Assembly: GCF_047314965.1 (NCBI RefSeq)
Contig: NZ_JBLBVK010000054.1
Location: forward strand, 145,546 to 209,545
From: JAVJUV01 sp047314965
Lineage (GTDB): Bacteria > Pseudomonadota > Alphaproteobacteria > Rhodobacterales > Rhodobacteraceae
Direction of reading: 5' to 3'
DNA: 64,000 nucleotides
The notes below the pieces were generated by a model. That model was given only the letters and a program-made list of their open reading frames with translations. It ran no database searches and was not told where the DNA came from. Position 1 is the stretch's first letter. Each line of letters begins with the position of its first letter. This document shows positions 57,705-64,000 of the stretch, in pieces. The position numbers and the translations under genes were made by a program.

Positions 57705-58631
57705 TTGAGCTTTACACGAACGAAAGACCGGATCTGGGTCGTATATGATGTTGTCGCGGCGTGGCTGGCGCGTCGGTCGATGCCCGTCCGAAAGATCGGC
57801 TACGGTGTCTTCGGTGTGGTAATGTACGCGGCCTACTTGTTTCCGGGCAGCTCAGTCAAAGCGACTTTCGCTGCGTTGGCTGCGGCCGCCGGAAATGTTG
57901 CTCCCTTCGCGTTGTTTCGACGTTACGTGAAAGGCTTCCTGCGCGGGATGAACCGCATCGAGCAGGTTCGGCACGGCTATACCGACGCCATTGATGCGAT
58001 GCTCGAAATCCCGGAGAAAGATCGGCTGGACGCACTGCTGTCAAAAGGCGGTGTCGTCATGGCGATCCCGCATGCGCATGCCTCGCTTGTGATGGGGCGA
58101 GGGTTGGGGCGGCACTATCCCTTGCTCGCGCTTGTGCGCTCGACGGCCAACGAGAGGCGGGCGAAATCGGAATGGGAGATCTACGAGAACCTAGGCTGCG
58201 ATTTCGTGGATATCCGTCTCGAAAGCCCTACCAAGGTAGCGCGTAAAGTGCTGGCGGTGTTGAACAAAGGGGGTCTGGTCGTTGGCACCGTCGACCGCAT
58301 TCGGGAGGCGCCACCGGCCGACGCGCCAATCAACTCCGCCGCCGACATCGTCCGGGCCGAGGCCTTTGGCGAGCCGATCGGGATCACGGGCTGGCCGGCG
58401 AGGTTCACCGCGAAGGCGGGAGCGGTGATCGTGCCATCGATGATCGTTCAGAGCGAGAGCGGAATATCGCTTCGGCTGGGTAATGCGGTGACGCCGGGCG
58501 ACGATCTGGTGGAGTCCACCCAGGACTGGGTTAATGAACTGGAGCGCCTCTTCCGCACCTATCCCGACGAGTGGACCTTTGCGCTGGACAAGCATTGGTC
58601 ACGGGTTTTGCGGCAGTCCGCCCAGGATTGA
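57705..58631 (+). CDS. LpxL/HtrB-like acyltransferase
   Basis: A protein of about 308 residues related to lipid A late acyltransferases. The catalytic-histidine region reads VVMAIPHAHASLVMGRGLG, a variant of the family HxxxxD/E motif with no obvious acidic partner. Other parts match the family: LLALVRSTANERRAK, FTAKAGAVIVPSMI and a final YPDEWTFALDKHWSRVL. It may acylate lipid A or another lipid, or have lost activity. The start is uncertain: TTG 57705 with GGAAC upstream fits the protein best; the open frame begins with TTG 57663. Confidence 0.7.
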   Translation: MSFTRTKDRIWVVYDVVAAWLARRSMPVRKIGYGVFGVVMYAAYLFPGSSVKATFAALAAAAGNVAPFALFRRYVKGFLRGMNRIEQVRHGYTDAIDAMLEIPEKDRLDALLSKGGVVMAIPHAHASLVMGRGLGRHYPLLALVRSTANERRAKSEWEIYENLGCDFVDIRLESPTKVARKVLAVLNKGGLVVGTVDRIREAPPADAPINSAADIVRAEAFGEPIGITGWPARFTAKAGAVIVPSMIVQSESGISLRLGNAVTPGDDLVESTQDWVNELERLFRTYPDEWTFALDKHWSRVLRQSAQD

Positions 58632-58735
58632 CGCGCCGCCAGGCACAGTGCGCTCGCAACGTGCGTTCGGTGGCGTTGCCTGGCTTGCCTCAGATGGTTA
58701 AGGGCCTTGTTTCACTGGACCCGCACCATTCCCCT

Positions 58736-58779
58736 CCGGTCGGCAAAGGGTCTGCAATGCGTCGGCAAAGTGTATGGCA
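58736..58779. repeat. 44-bp intergenic module, copy B
   Basis: CCGGTCGGCAAA... GTCGGCAAA... GTATGGCA. Matches 14165-14208 at 38 of 44 positions, in the same strand orientation. It lies 60 bases upstream of the small reading frame at 58840. Confidence 0.75.
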
Positions 58780-58839
58780 ACTGTATGCAGACCACCGGAA
58801 CGACCACAGCATCTGGTGCGAACGGTAAGGAAGGTTGCG

Positions 58840-58995
58840 ATGGCGTTAATGCTCCTGCCAGCCATGCGGCAGCGTCCTGGACCGAAGCGATCAGATCACA
58901 GCCACCAGGAATCTCGGAACCCTATGCTTGCCGACCTGAGTAACTTCCGAACAAGCGAAGACCCTGCGGAGGGACAGATCCACAGGGTCTTCTGA
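58840..58995 (+). CDS. Possible small protein (51 aa), unknown
   Basis: Begins MALMLLPAMRQRPGPKRSDH and ends EGQIHRVF. AAGGAAGG six bases before ATG 58840 is one of the strongest ribosome binding sites in the window. The first residues are hydrophobic but too short for a normal signal peptide. No family is recognised. The repeat module copy B lies just upstream and may hold its promoter. Confidence 0.4.
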   Translation: MALMLLPAMRQRPGPKRSDHSHQESRNPMLADLSNFRTSEDPAEGQIHRVF

Positions 58996-59141
58996 GGTGG
59001 GTTTCGATTTCTGGGTTATTTGACGTTAGGTCCCGGGGCGTCCCGCCGATAGCCTATCTTTCGTAGGGACCTGCCAGCGAAAGTATAGGTCGAGGCATTA
59101 TCCAGACCGATTTGCAGACCTTGGGACTACGGGTACCCCAC
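58996..59141. other. Intergenic, no gene recognised
   Basis: Between the 51-residue frame and the FNR-type box I see no coding potential on either strand. The stretch contains partial inverted repeats (for example GTAGGGACC versus GGTCCC-type sequence) without a T-run. Confidence 0.4.
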
Positions 59142-59180
59142 TTGATCTGGCTCAAAGAAAGATATGAGAATCGATATATA
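59142..59180 (+). promoter_or_regulatory. FnrL-type promoter of a small RNA
   Basis: TTGATCTGGCTCAA (59142-59155) matches the FNR consensus TTGAT-N4-ATCAA at 9 of 10 defined bases. A TATATA -10 lies at 59175-59180. The box centre at 59148.5 predicts a class II start near 59188-59190, which agrees with the position of the -10. Confidence 0.6.
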
Positions 59181-59187
59181 AGGAAAG

Positions 59188-59273
59188 TGTCGTAACGAGT
59201 CCGACATTGTAACCTCGTCCCTGTTCCATATACTGCCCCGACGCTATCCCAGTTGCGTCGGGGTATTTTTTTT
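59188..59273 (+). ncRNA. Putative anaerobically induced small RNA (about 85 nt)
   Basis: The predicted start follows the FNR box and -10 at 59142-59180; the end is the strong terminator at 59236-59273. The transcript has a small 5' hairpin (TGTCG with CGACA), an unpaired CCUCGUCCCUGUUCC-like pyrimidine stretch that could pair with ribosome binding sites, and the terminator stem. There is no reading frame of note. By analogy with FNR-controlled sRNAs in other bacteria it would repress aerobic functions when oxygen falls. The architecture is seen; expression and targets are inferred. Confidence 0.6.
59236..59273 (+). terminator. Strong factor-independent terminator
   Basis: CCCCGACGC and GCGTCGGGG form a perfect nine-base stem with a ten-base loop, directly followed by TATTTTTTTT. 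It has no protein gene in front of it, which is the main argument for an RNA gene here. Confidence 0.9.
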
Positions 59274-59410
59274 GCCCTTCCGCCTGCGCGATCGTCCCCG
59301 TTGATGACCCAACCCCAATGCGCACGTGTTCTGCGAGTGCAGTCTGGCACAACCGCCCCAAACTCCGGGAATGGACATGGACTTTGGCGGCTTTGTGCCC
59401 CGGAATACCA

Positions 59411-59435
59411 AAGGGCCGCCACGAGGACGGCCCTT
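59411..59435 (-). terminator. Terminator hairpin of the DUF1508 gene
   Basis: AAGGGCCG and CGGCCCTT form a perfect eight-base stem with a nine-base loop, 22 bases after the stop codon of the minus-strand DUF1508 gene. Confidence 0.65.
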
Positions 59436-59456
59436 GTCATAACCGATCGAATGAAA

Positions 59457-59792
59457 TCAAGCGGTCTGGTCGTCCAGTTTCGCGTCCGGCGCGTTCTTGG
59501 CGACCGAGGCGATCCCGTTCTCGCGGGCCTTCTCGCTCTCGTAGGTCTCGGAGGTGCCAATCACCTGGCCGTTCGACGCCTTGAGGTTGAACATCCACTT
59601 GCCGGATTTCGTCTCCTTGCGCTCGAAACGCGCGTCGCTCTGGCTGTTCTTGCGCACGGACTCGATGCCGTTGTTGCAGCTGGCTTTCGCCTTGTAACCT
59701 TCGCTGGCCAGGATGATCTGACCGTTGCCCGCTTTCAGGCGGAAACGAAATTCTCCCGCCTTGTCCTTGTAGATCTCAAATTTGCCTGCCAT
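59457..59792 (-). CDS. DUF1508 (YegP-like) protein
   Basis: A 111-residue protein of two tandem DUF1508 repeats: GKFEIYKDKAGEFRFRLKAGNGQIILASEGY and, after a linker, a second copy ARFERKETKSGKWMFNLKASNGQVIGTSETY. Each is followed by a NNGIESV/ENGIASV segment. YegP-type proteins are small, abundant and of unclear function. ATG 59792 gives the family N-terminus MAGKFEIYK; eleven codons upstream are excluded. A terminator follows. Confidence 0.92.
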   Translation of the reverse strand: MAGKFEIYKDKAGEFRFRLKAGNGQIILASEGYKAKASCNNGIESVRKNSQSDARFERKETKSGKWMFNLKASNGQVIGTSETYESEKARENGIASVAKNAPDAKLDDQTA

Positions 59793-59915
59793 GGCTCTGC
59801 CTTTCCCTAAGTTGGACTTCTCCACAGACGTTATGCGGTCTTGTGCGCATTTTCGCCAAGGGGAAATTTTCCTAACGGCAGAATATTGCGGCCTGAGCGC
59901 ATCTGAACGCGGTGG

Positions 59916-60497
59916 TTAGCCGTCTACCCGGCCTCGCCGGTCATTCCGCAGGTTGGCGTAGAGCACGTGGTTTCGCCAGCGGCCGTTGATCTGGAGGTAG
60001 CTTTGCGCCACCCCTTCGTACTTGTAACCGCATTTCTCCAGAAGCCCCCGAGAAGCGGTGTTCTCGGGCAGGCATGCGCTTTCGAGCCGGCTGAGGTCCA
60101 GCACCTCGAACGCGTGATGTACAAGCGCGGTCAGTGCCTCGCGCATGAACCCCTGCCGGGCATAGCTTTCGCCGATCCAGTAACCGATTGTCCCGGCCTG
60201 CGCCGGACCGCGCCGGATATTGTCCAGCGTGATCGCACCCAGAAGCTGACGGTCAGCGCGCCGTTCGAGGAACAGGGGCAGCGCGGTGCCCTGCGAGATC
60301 GAGCGGTTGGCCCAGTAGACGCGATTGACGAAGCCCTTGCGGGTCAGGTGGTCGGAGGACCACGAAGGCTCCCACGGCTTCAGGAAATCGGCGCTTTGCT
60401 CGCGAAGGGCGGCCCAAGCACGGTAATCGGCATGAACCGGGGGGCGCAGCATCATCCGCTCGGTGTCAATACGGAGCTTGCCCCTGAGACGCAGCAT
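59916..60497 (-). CDS. GNAT-family acetyltransferase, RimJ/RimL-like
   Basis: A 193-residue N-acetyltransferase. Features are RIDTERMMLRPPVHADYRAWAALREQSADFL at the N-terminus, LGAITLDNIRRGPAQAGTIGYWIGESYARQGFMREAL carrying the acetyl-CoA loop (R-x-G-x-A-like), and LESACLPENTASRGLLEKCGYKYEG. It probably acetylates ribosomal proteins or other N-termini. It is coupled to the M16 peptidase gene (TGATG) and belongs to the thrC-M16-GNAT operon. Confidence 0.88.
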   Translation of the reverse strand: MLRLRGKLRIDTERMMLRPPVHADYRAWAALREQSADFLKPWEPSWSSDHLTRKGFVNRVYWANRSISQGTALPLFLERRADRQLLGAITLDNIRRGPAQAGTIGYWIGESYARQGFMREALTALVHHAFEVLDLSRLESACLPENTASRGLLEKCGYKYEGVAQSYLQINGRWRNHVLYANLRNDRRGRVDG

Positions 60498-61759
60498 CAG
60501 GCAGCGAGCCGTCCCATAAGATCGCCCAGCGACGGTGCGCGCGACACGGGGCCATAGAGCGCCATGGCCGCAGCGCCCTTGCCCGCCATCGAGCCTGCCA
60601 GATCACGCACGCGGGCGGTTGAAACCGCGTCGATCTTCTCGACAGTTTCCTCCAGCGACGGCACACGATCCCAGATCGCAAGGAGGCGGGCCAGACGTTC
60701 GGCGCGGCTGGACGGGCTTTCGAGACCCATCAGGAGCCCGGCCTTCATCTGCGCCCGGGCGCGCGCGATCTCGGCGTCAGTCATGTCGTCGGCGGAGCGC
60801 CTAAGCTCGTCGATGGTCAGTTCGGCCAGTTCGCCGATCTCTTCACCGCTGGTCCCTGCATAGATGGTCATCAGCCCGCTGTCCGAATAGGCACCGGTCT
60901 GGGCGAAGATGGTATAGCAGAGGCCGCGTTTCTCGCGCGCTTCCTGGAACAGGCGTGAGGACATGCCGCCGCCCAGAGCCGAGGAAAAGATTTGGGCGGT
61001 GTAGACATCGTCGTCCCGATAGCCGGCGCTTTCGAAGGCCATGGCGAAATGGGCCTGCTCCAGCGGCTTCTCGACCCGCGTCTCGCCTCCCCCGAAATGC
61101 GCGCTTTCGACGGGAACCTGGGCATGCGCCTCGAGATGCGAGAACGTGTCTTCGGCGGCGCGCACGATCTGATCGTGATCGACGGCCCCCGCGGCCGCGA
61201 CGATGATGTTGCCCGGCGCATACCGCTCGGCCACGAATTTCGAGAGGTCGCGCGCATCGAAGGCCGCGACGCGTTCGGAGGCGCCGAGGATGGTCCGGCC
61301 CAGCGGTTGATCCGGGAATGCCTTTTCCTGCAGCCAGTCAAAGATCACATCGTCGGGCGTGTCGTGCGCCTGACCGATTTCCTGCAGGATCACGTGCCGC
61401 TCGACCTCGATCTCTCGCGGATCGAAGACAGGGTTCAGCACGATGTCCGAGATCACGTCCAGCGCCAGTCCGACGTCTTCGGCAAGGACGCGGGCGTAGT
61501 AGGCCGTCATCTCGCGACTGGTATAGGCGTTGATATAGCCGCCCACATCCTCGATCGCCTCGGCGATCTGAAGCGCACTGCGGGTCTTGGTGCCCTTGAA
61601 GGCCATGTGTTCGAGGAAATGCGCGATGCCGTTCTGCTCGATCCGCTCATGCCGTCCGCCGGCGGCCACCCAGACCCCCAGCGATGCCGAGGCAAGACCC
61701 GGCATGTGTTCGGTGACGACGCGAACGCCATTGGCCATACGATGCAGATTGACGGTCAC
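60497..61759 (-). CDS. M16-family zinc peptidase (processing-peptidase-like)
   Basis: A 420-residue insulinase-type metallopeptidase. The inverted zinc motif is GIAHFLEHMAFKGT (HxxEH, near residue 47-51), with the distal Glu in EVERHVILQEIGQ. The C-terminal M16 half has GGGMSSRLFQEAREKRGLCYTI. It resembles mitochondrial processing peptidase beta subunits. Cytoplasmic or periplasmic location is unclear because there is no signal peptide. It overlaps thrC by four bases and is in a conserved order with it. Confidence 0.92.
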   Translation of the reverse strand: MTVNLHRMANGVRVVTEHMPGLASASLGVWVAAGGRHERIEQNGIAHFLEHMAFKGTKTRSALQIAEAIEDVGGYINAYTSREMTAYYARVLAEDVGLALDVISDIVLNPVFDPREIEVERHVILQEIGQAHDTPDDVIFDWLQEKAFPDQPLGRTILGASERVAAFDARDLSKFVAERYAPGNIIVAAAGAVDHDQIVRAAEDTFSHLEAHAQVPVESAHFGGGETRVEKPLEQAHFAMAFESAGYRDDDVYTAQIFSSALGGGMSSRLFQEAREKRGLCYTIFAQTGAYSDSGLMTIYAGTSGEEIGELAELTIDELRRSADDMTDAEIARARAQMKAGLLMGLESPSSRAERLARLLAIWDRVPSLEETVEKIDAVSTARVRDLAGSMAGKGAAAMALYGPVSRAPSLGDLMGRLAA

Positions 61760-63147
61760 TTCGCGCGTTTCTCCCGGATCACGGCTTCGATGGCGGCGAG
61801 GTCGTTGGCGACCCTCGTCACCCGTTCGGACCGGTCATAAAGATCGGCCATGCGCTTGGGAAGAGGCGGATGCACTCCGGTGGCCGCCTCGACGGCATCG
61901 GGGAACTTCGCCGGGTGCGCCGTGGCAAGCGTGATCATGGGCGTGGCGGAGGCGCCCTGCTCTTCGGCGACCTTGATGCCGACGGCCGTATGCGGGCAGA
62001 CGATCTCGCCGGTGCCCCGGAAGGTCGTCGTGATAGTAGCCGCGGTCTCCTCCTCGGAACAGCGCCCCGAGTCGTAGATGTCGCGCAGCGCCCCGATCGC
62101 GCCCTGGCTGACGGGGAACCCGCCCCTCGCCTTCAGCTCGTCCATCAGCTGTGCCACCGCGCCAGCGTCGCGGCCATAGGCATCGAAGAGCGCGCGCTCG
62201 AAGTTGGACGAGACCTGAATATCCATGGACGGGCTGATCGTGGGTTCGACCCCCTCCTTCACATAGGCACCGTCACGGATGGTGCGGTGCAGGATGTCGT
62301 TGCGGTTCGTTGCGATCACCAGCCGGTCAATGGGCAGACCCATCTGGCGCGCGATATAGCCCGCGAAGATGTCACCGAAATTGCCGGTGGGCACGGTGAA
62401 ACTGACCTGCCGGTGCGGTGCGCCAAGGGACACGGCCGAGGAGAAATAGTAAACGACCTGCGCCAGCACCCGCGCCCAGTTGATCGAGTTGACGGCGGCC
62501 AGACGCACTTCGTCGCGGAAGGCGTGGTCGGCGAACATCGCCTTCACCGCGGCCTGGCAGTCGTCGAAATCGCCATCCACGGCCAGCGCATGCACATTCG
62601 CCTCGGAGGGCGTGGTCATCTGGCGGCGCTGCACTTCGGAGACGCGGCCATGGGGATAGAGGATGCAGACATCGACCGCATCCAGACCGCGAAATGCCTC
62701 GATCGCCGCCGAGCCGGTGTCGCCGCTGGTGGCGCCGACGATCGTCACCCGCTCACCCCGGCGCGTCAGCACGTCCTCGAAGAGCTGGCCGATGAGCTGC
62801 ATCGCGAAGTCCTTGAAGGCCAGCGTGGGACCGTGAAACAATTCCAGCAGGAAGTGGTTCGGACCAAGCTGCACCAGCGGCGCACGCGCCTCGTGGCCAA
62901 AGCCGGCGTAGGCCTTGCCGATCAGATCGCGGAAATGCGCATCCTCGAAGCTGTCGCCGATGAAGGGGCGCATGACGCGAAATGCGATCTCCTCGTAGGG
63001 CAAACCCGCCAGCGCAGCGATCTCGTCCGCCGTCATCGCCGGGATGGTTTCGGGCACATAAAGCCCGCCATCGGGTGCCAGTCCCGTCAGCATCGTCTCT
63101 TCGAAGGAAAGCGCGGGGGATTGCCCGCGCGTGGAAATGTATTTCAT
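61756..63147 (-). CDS. thrC: Threonine synthase
   Basis: The last step of threonine synthesis: PLP-dependent conversion of O-phosphohomoserine to threonine. A 463-residue class 2-type synthase starting MKYISTRGQSPALSFEE. The PLP lysine is in HGPTLAFKDFAMQLIGQ, the phosphate loop in GATSGDTGSAAIEAFRG, and a further family segment is SFTVPTGNFGDIFAGYIAR. Length is normal. It lies between SURF1 and M16. Confidence 0.96.
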   Translation of the reverse strand: MKYISTRGQSPALSFEETMLTGLAPDGGLYVPETIPAMTADEIAALAGLPYEEIAFRVMRPFIGDSFEDAHFRDLIGKAYAGFGHEARAPLVQLGPNHFLLELFHGPTLAFKDFAMQLIGQLFEDVLTRRGERVTIVGATSGDTGSAAIEAFRGLDAVDVCILYPHGRVSEVQRRQMTTPSEANVHALAVDGDFDDCQAAVKAMFADHAFRDEVRLAAVNSINWARVLAQVVYYFSSAVSLGAPHRQVSFTVPTGNFGDIFAGYIARQMGLPIDRLVIATNRNDILHRTIRDGAYVKEGVEPTISPSMDIQVSSNFERALFDAYGRDAGAVAQLMDELKARGGFPVSQGAIGALRDIYDSGRCSEEETAATITTTFRGTGEIVCPHTAVGIKVAEEQGASATPMITLATAHPAKFPDAVEAATGVHPPLPKRMADLYDRSERVTRVANDLAAIEAVIREKRAK

Positions 63148-63156
63148 CGGTACTCC

Positions 63157-63831
63157 TCAGACCGTCCGCTTCCGGATACGCCACAAGAGAAACGCTGTCA
63201 TCCCCAGCCAGACGGCGGCAAGGCCGAACCATTGCACCGCATAGCCCAGATGGTTGTTGGGCACGCCGGTGCTGGTGACGGGCATCGGCGTGGCGCGCGG
63301 ATCGGTTCCCGTCACCGTGCGCGCCACGATGAGCACCGGTTCGGTGCCGAGCGCGCCGGCCATCGTCGCGACATCGCGGGCGTAGAACAGGCCGCCGGAG
63401 AGATCCGGCTCGGGTGTCCAGCTGTCCACCTCCTCGGGCCAGTGCAGGTTTCCGGCGACGGTGACACCTTCGGCGTCCCCCGGAGCGGCGTTCTCCTCCA
63501 GTTCGACGAATCCCTCGTCCACCATGACCTGCCGCCCGTCTTCCAGCACGAAGCGGGTAACGAGCCGGTAGCCCGCGCCGCGCTCCTTCGTCGAGACGAG
63601 CACGCGAAGGGGCGTGCCAAGAAGATCGCCTTTCGCCGTCACCGGCAGATACCGGTCTTCCGTGGCATCGGGGGCGGCAGGCACCGCGACGGGCGAAGCG
63701 GTGATCCGCGCGTCGATATCTGCCAGGATCGCCTCTTTCCAGGCGAGGCGCTGCAACTGCCAGATGCCGAGGCTGACCAGCACGGCGAAACCGCCGAGGC
63801 CAAAGATCAGGGGGATCAGGTAACGGCGCAT
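63157..63831 (-). CDS. SURF1-family cytochrome oxidase assembly protein
   Basis: A 224-residue inner-membrane protein. It has one helix near the N-terminus (LIPLIFGLGGFAVLVSLGIWQLQRL, containing the conserved G-x-W-Q-x-x-R) and one at the C-terminus (VQWFGLAAVWLGMTAFLLW), with a periplasmic domain between that includes the SURF1 segment YAVQW. It helps insert haem a into cytochrome c oxidase. ATG 63831 starts the family N-terminus; 32 upstream codons are excluded. It follows ctaE in the same direction. Confidence 0.9.
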   Translation of the reverse strand: MRRYLIPLIFGLGGFAVLVSLGIWQLQRLAWKEAILADIDARITASPVAVPAAPDATEDRYLPVTAKGDLLGTPLRVLVSTKERGAGYRLVTRFVLEDGRQVMVDEGFVELEENAAPGDAEGVTVAGNLHWPEEVDSWTPEPDLSGGLFYARDVATMAGALGTEPVLIVARTVTGTDPRATPMPVTSTGVPNNHLGYAVQWFGLAAVWLGMTAFLLWRIRKRTV

Positions 63832-63878
63832 GGAGCCTTTTCCGACAACAAAGGCGCGAGAACCGCCCGCGCCTTCCT

Positions 63879-63903
63879 CTTGGTGAAAATACTTTCGGGG
63901 GAG
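63879..63903. repeat. Rhodobacterales-type intergenic element, copy 2
   Basis: CTTGGTGAAAATACTTT then CGGGGGAG; one base longer than copy 1 at 52179-52202 and otherwise alike. It lies between ctaE and the SURF1 gene. Confidence 0.6.
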
Positions 63904-63929
63904 CGCGAGGGGGTGACACAATTCCAAGA

Positions 63930-64000
63930 TCAGCTTCCCCAGATGTAGATGGCTGCGAAGAGGAAGAGCCAGACCACGTCCACGAAGTGCCAGTACCAGG
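63930..64000 (-). CDS. ctaE: Cytochrome c oxidase subunit III, 3' end only
   Basis: The last 23 codons are visible on the minus strand: WYWHFVDVVWLFLF then AAIYIWGS and TGA. WHFVDVVWLFLF is the highly conserved final helix of subunit III of aa3-type oxidase. The rest of the gene lies beyond the right edge. Position next to SURF1 fits a cta cluster. Confidence 0.9.
   Translation of the reverse strand, partial: WYWHFVDVVWLFLFAAIYIWGS

Noticed and set aside
58636..58695. GCCAGGCA/TGCCTGGC inverted repeat after the acyltransferase
   Set aside because: The arms are about 30 bases apart with no T-run; likely chance in GC-rich sequence, so not called a terminator or RNA.
61870..63948. 692-residue open frame antisense to thrC and SURF1
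   Set aside because: Arises from codon bias of thrC; the product is His/Arg/Gly-rich without family features.

Overview
This window reads as chromosomal DNA of an alphaproteobacterium of the order Rhodobacterales (Roseobacter group or close relatives). The evidence is the gene content and order: pccB with a PccR/ScfR regulator, an RpoHII-type sigma factor, the coaBC-dut-HesA run, lpoA-like/rsmI/yraN/gshB, the MoxR-DUF58-DUF4159 cluster with DUF1285, and ctaE-SURF1-thrC-M16. Most of the window is GC-rich. The left ~10 kb and the gene at 15418-16359 are visibly richer in A/T.

Layout. 1-1010: three small minus-strand genes (two lipoproteins and a conserved hypothetical); a partial lipoprotein at the left edge has an FNR-type box upstream. 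1350-5744: propionyl-CoA carboxylase beta subunit, an MFS transporter and the PccR regulator, with GCAAATTTGC-centred palindromes in both intergenic gaps. 5757-9417: two convergent alpha/beta hydrolases and thrS. 10062-12639: a complete bufferin-type operon bufABCD (DUF2282 precursor, DUF692 MNIO enzyme, DUF2063 partner, DoxX membrane protein), predicted to make a modified copper-buffering peptide. 13001-16359: an ArsC/Spx-like protein, cold-shock protein, lipoprotein, DUF2177, then an accessory patch with a REP-associated tyrosine transposase broken by a nonsense codon, at least five REP palindromes, and an AT-rich gene of unknown function coupled to thyX. 17402-25543: a Slam-like outer-membrane protein, gloA with two vWA proteins, an LdtR-like MarR regulator, sdhE with an XRE regulator, an aminotransferase, and small metabolic genes. 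25560-33194: a minus-strand series (DUF1178, NUDIX, M3 peptidase, HesA-like, dut, coaBC, chaN, rpoHII) with an RpoE-type promoter in front of rpoHII. 33410-45578: comM, a lipase-like hydrolase, gshB, yraN, rsmI, an LpoA-like lipoprotein, glnD, murJ, a rhomboid-fold protein lacking its catalytic residues, and trpS. 45671-50082: DUF1772, a TetR/NmrA-like divergent pair with two operators, a 2OG oxygenase, an acidic EF-hand protein, and cyclopropane fatty acid synthase. 50084-57606: the MoxR cluster and DUF1285. 57705-59792: an acyltransferase, an intergenic region with a probable FnrL-controlled small RNA, and DUF1508. 59916-64000: GNAT, M16 peptidase, thrC, SURF1, and the 3' end of cytochrome oxidase subunit III.

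The most noteworthy items are the bufferin operon, the putative anaerobically induced sRNA at about 59188-59273 (FNR box, -10, and a strong terminator all correctly spaced), and a 44-bp module present at 14165 and 58736 (38 of 44 positions identical). Others are the ScfR operator palindromes, the RAYT/REP patch, a probable ATT start codon for chaN, a leaderless TetR gene, and a pseudoprotease rhomboid. No rRNA, tRNA, CRISPR array, complete insertion sequence or prophage was seen. All functional calls rest on reading motifs in the sequence; no database search was run.
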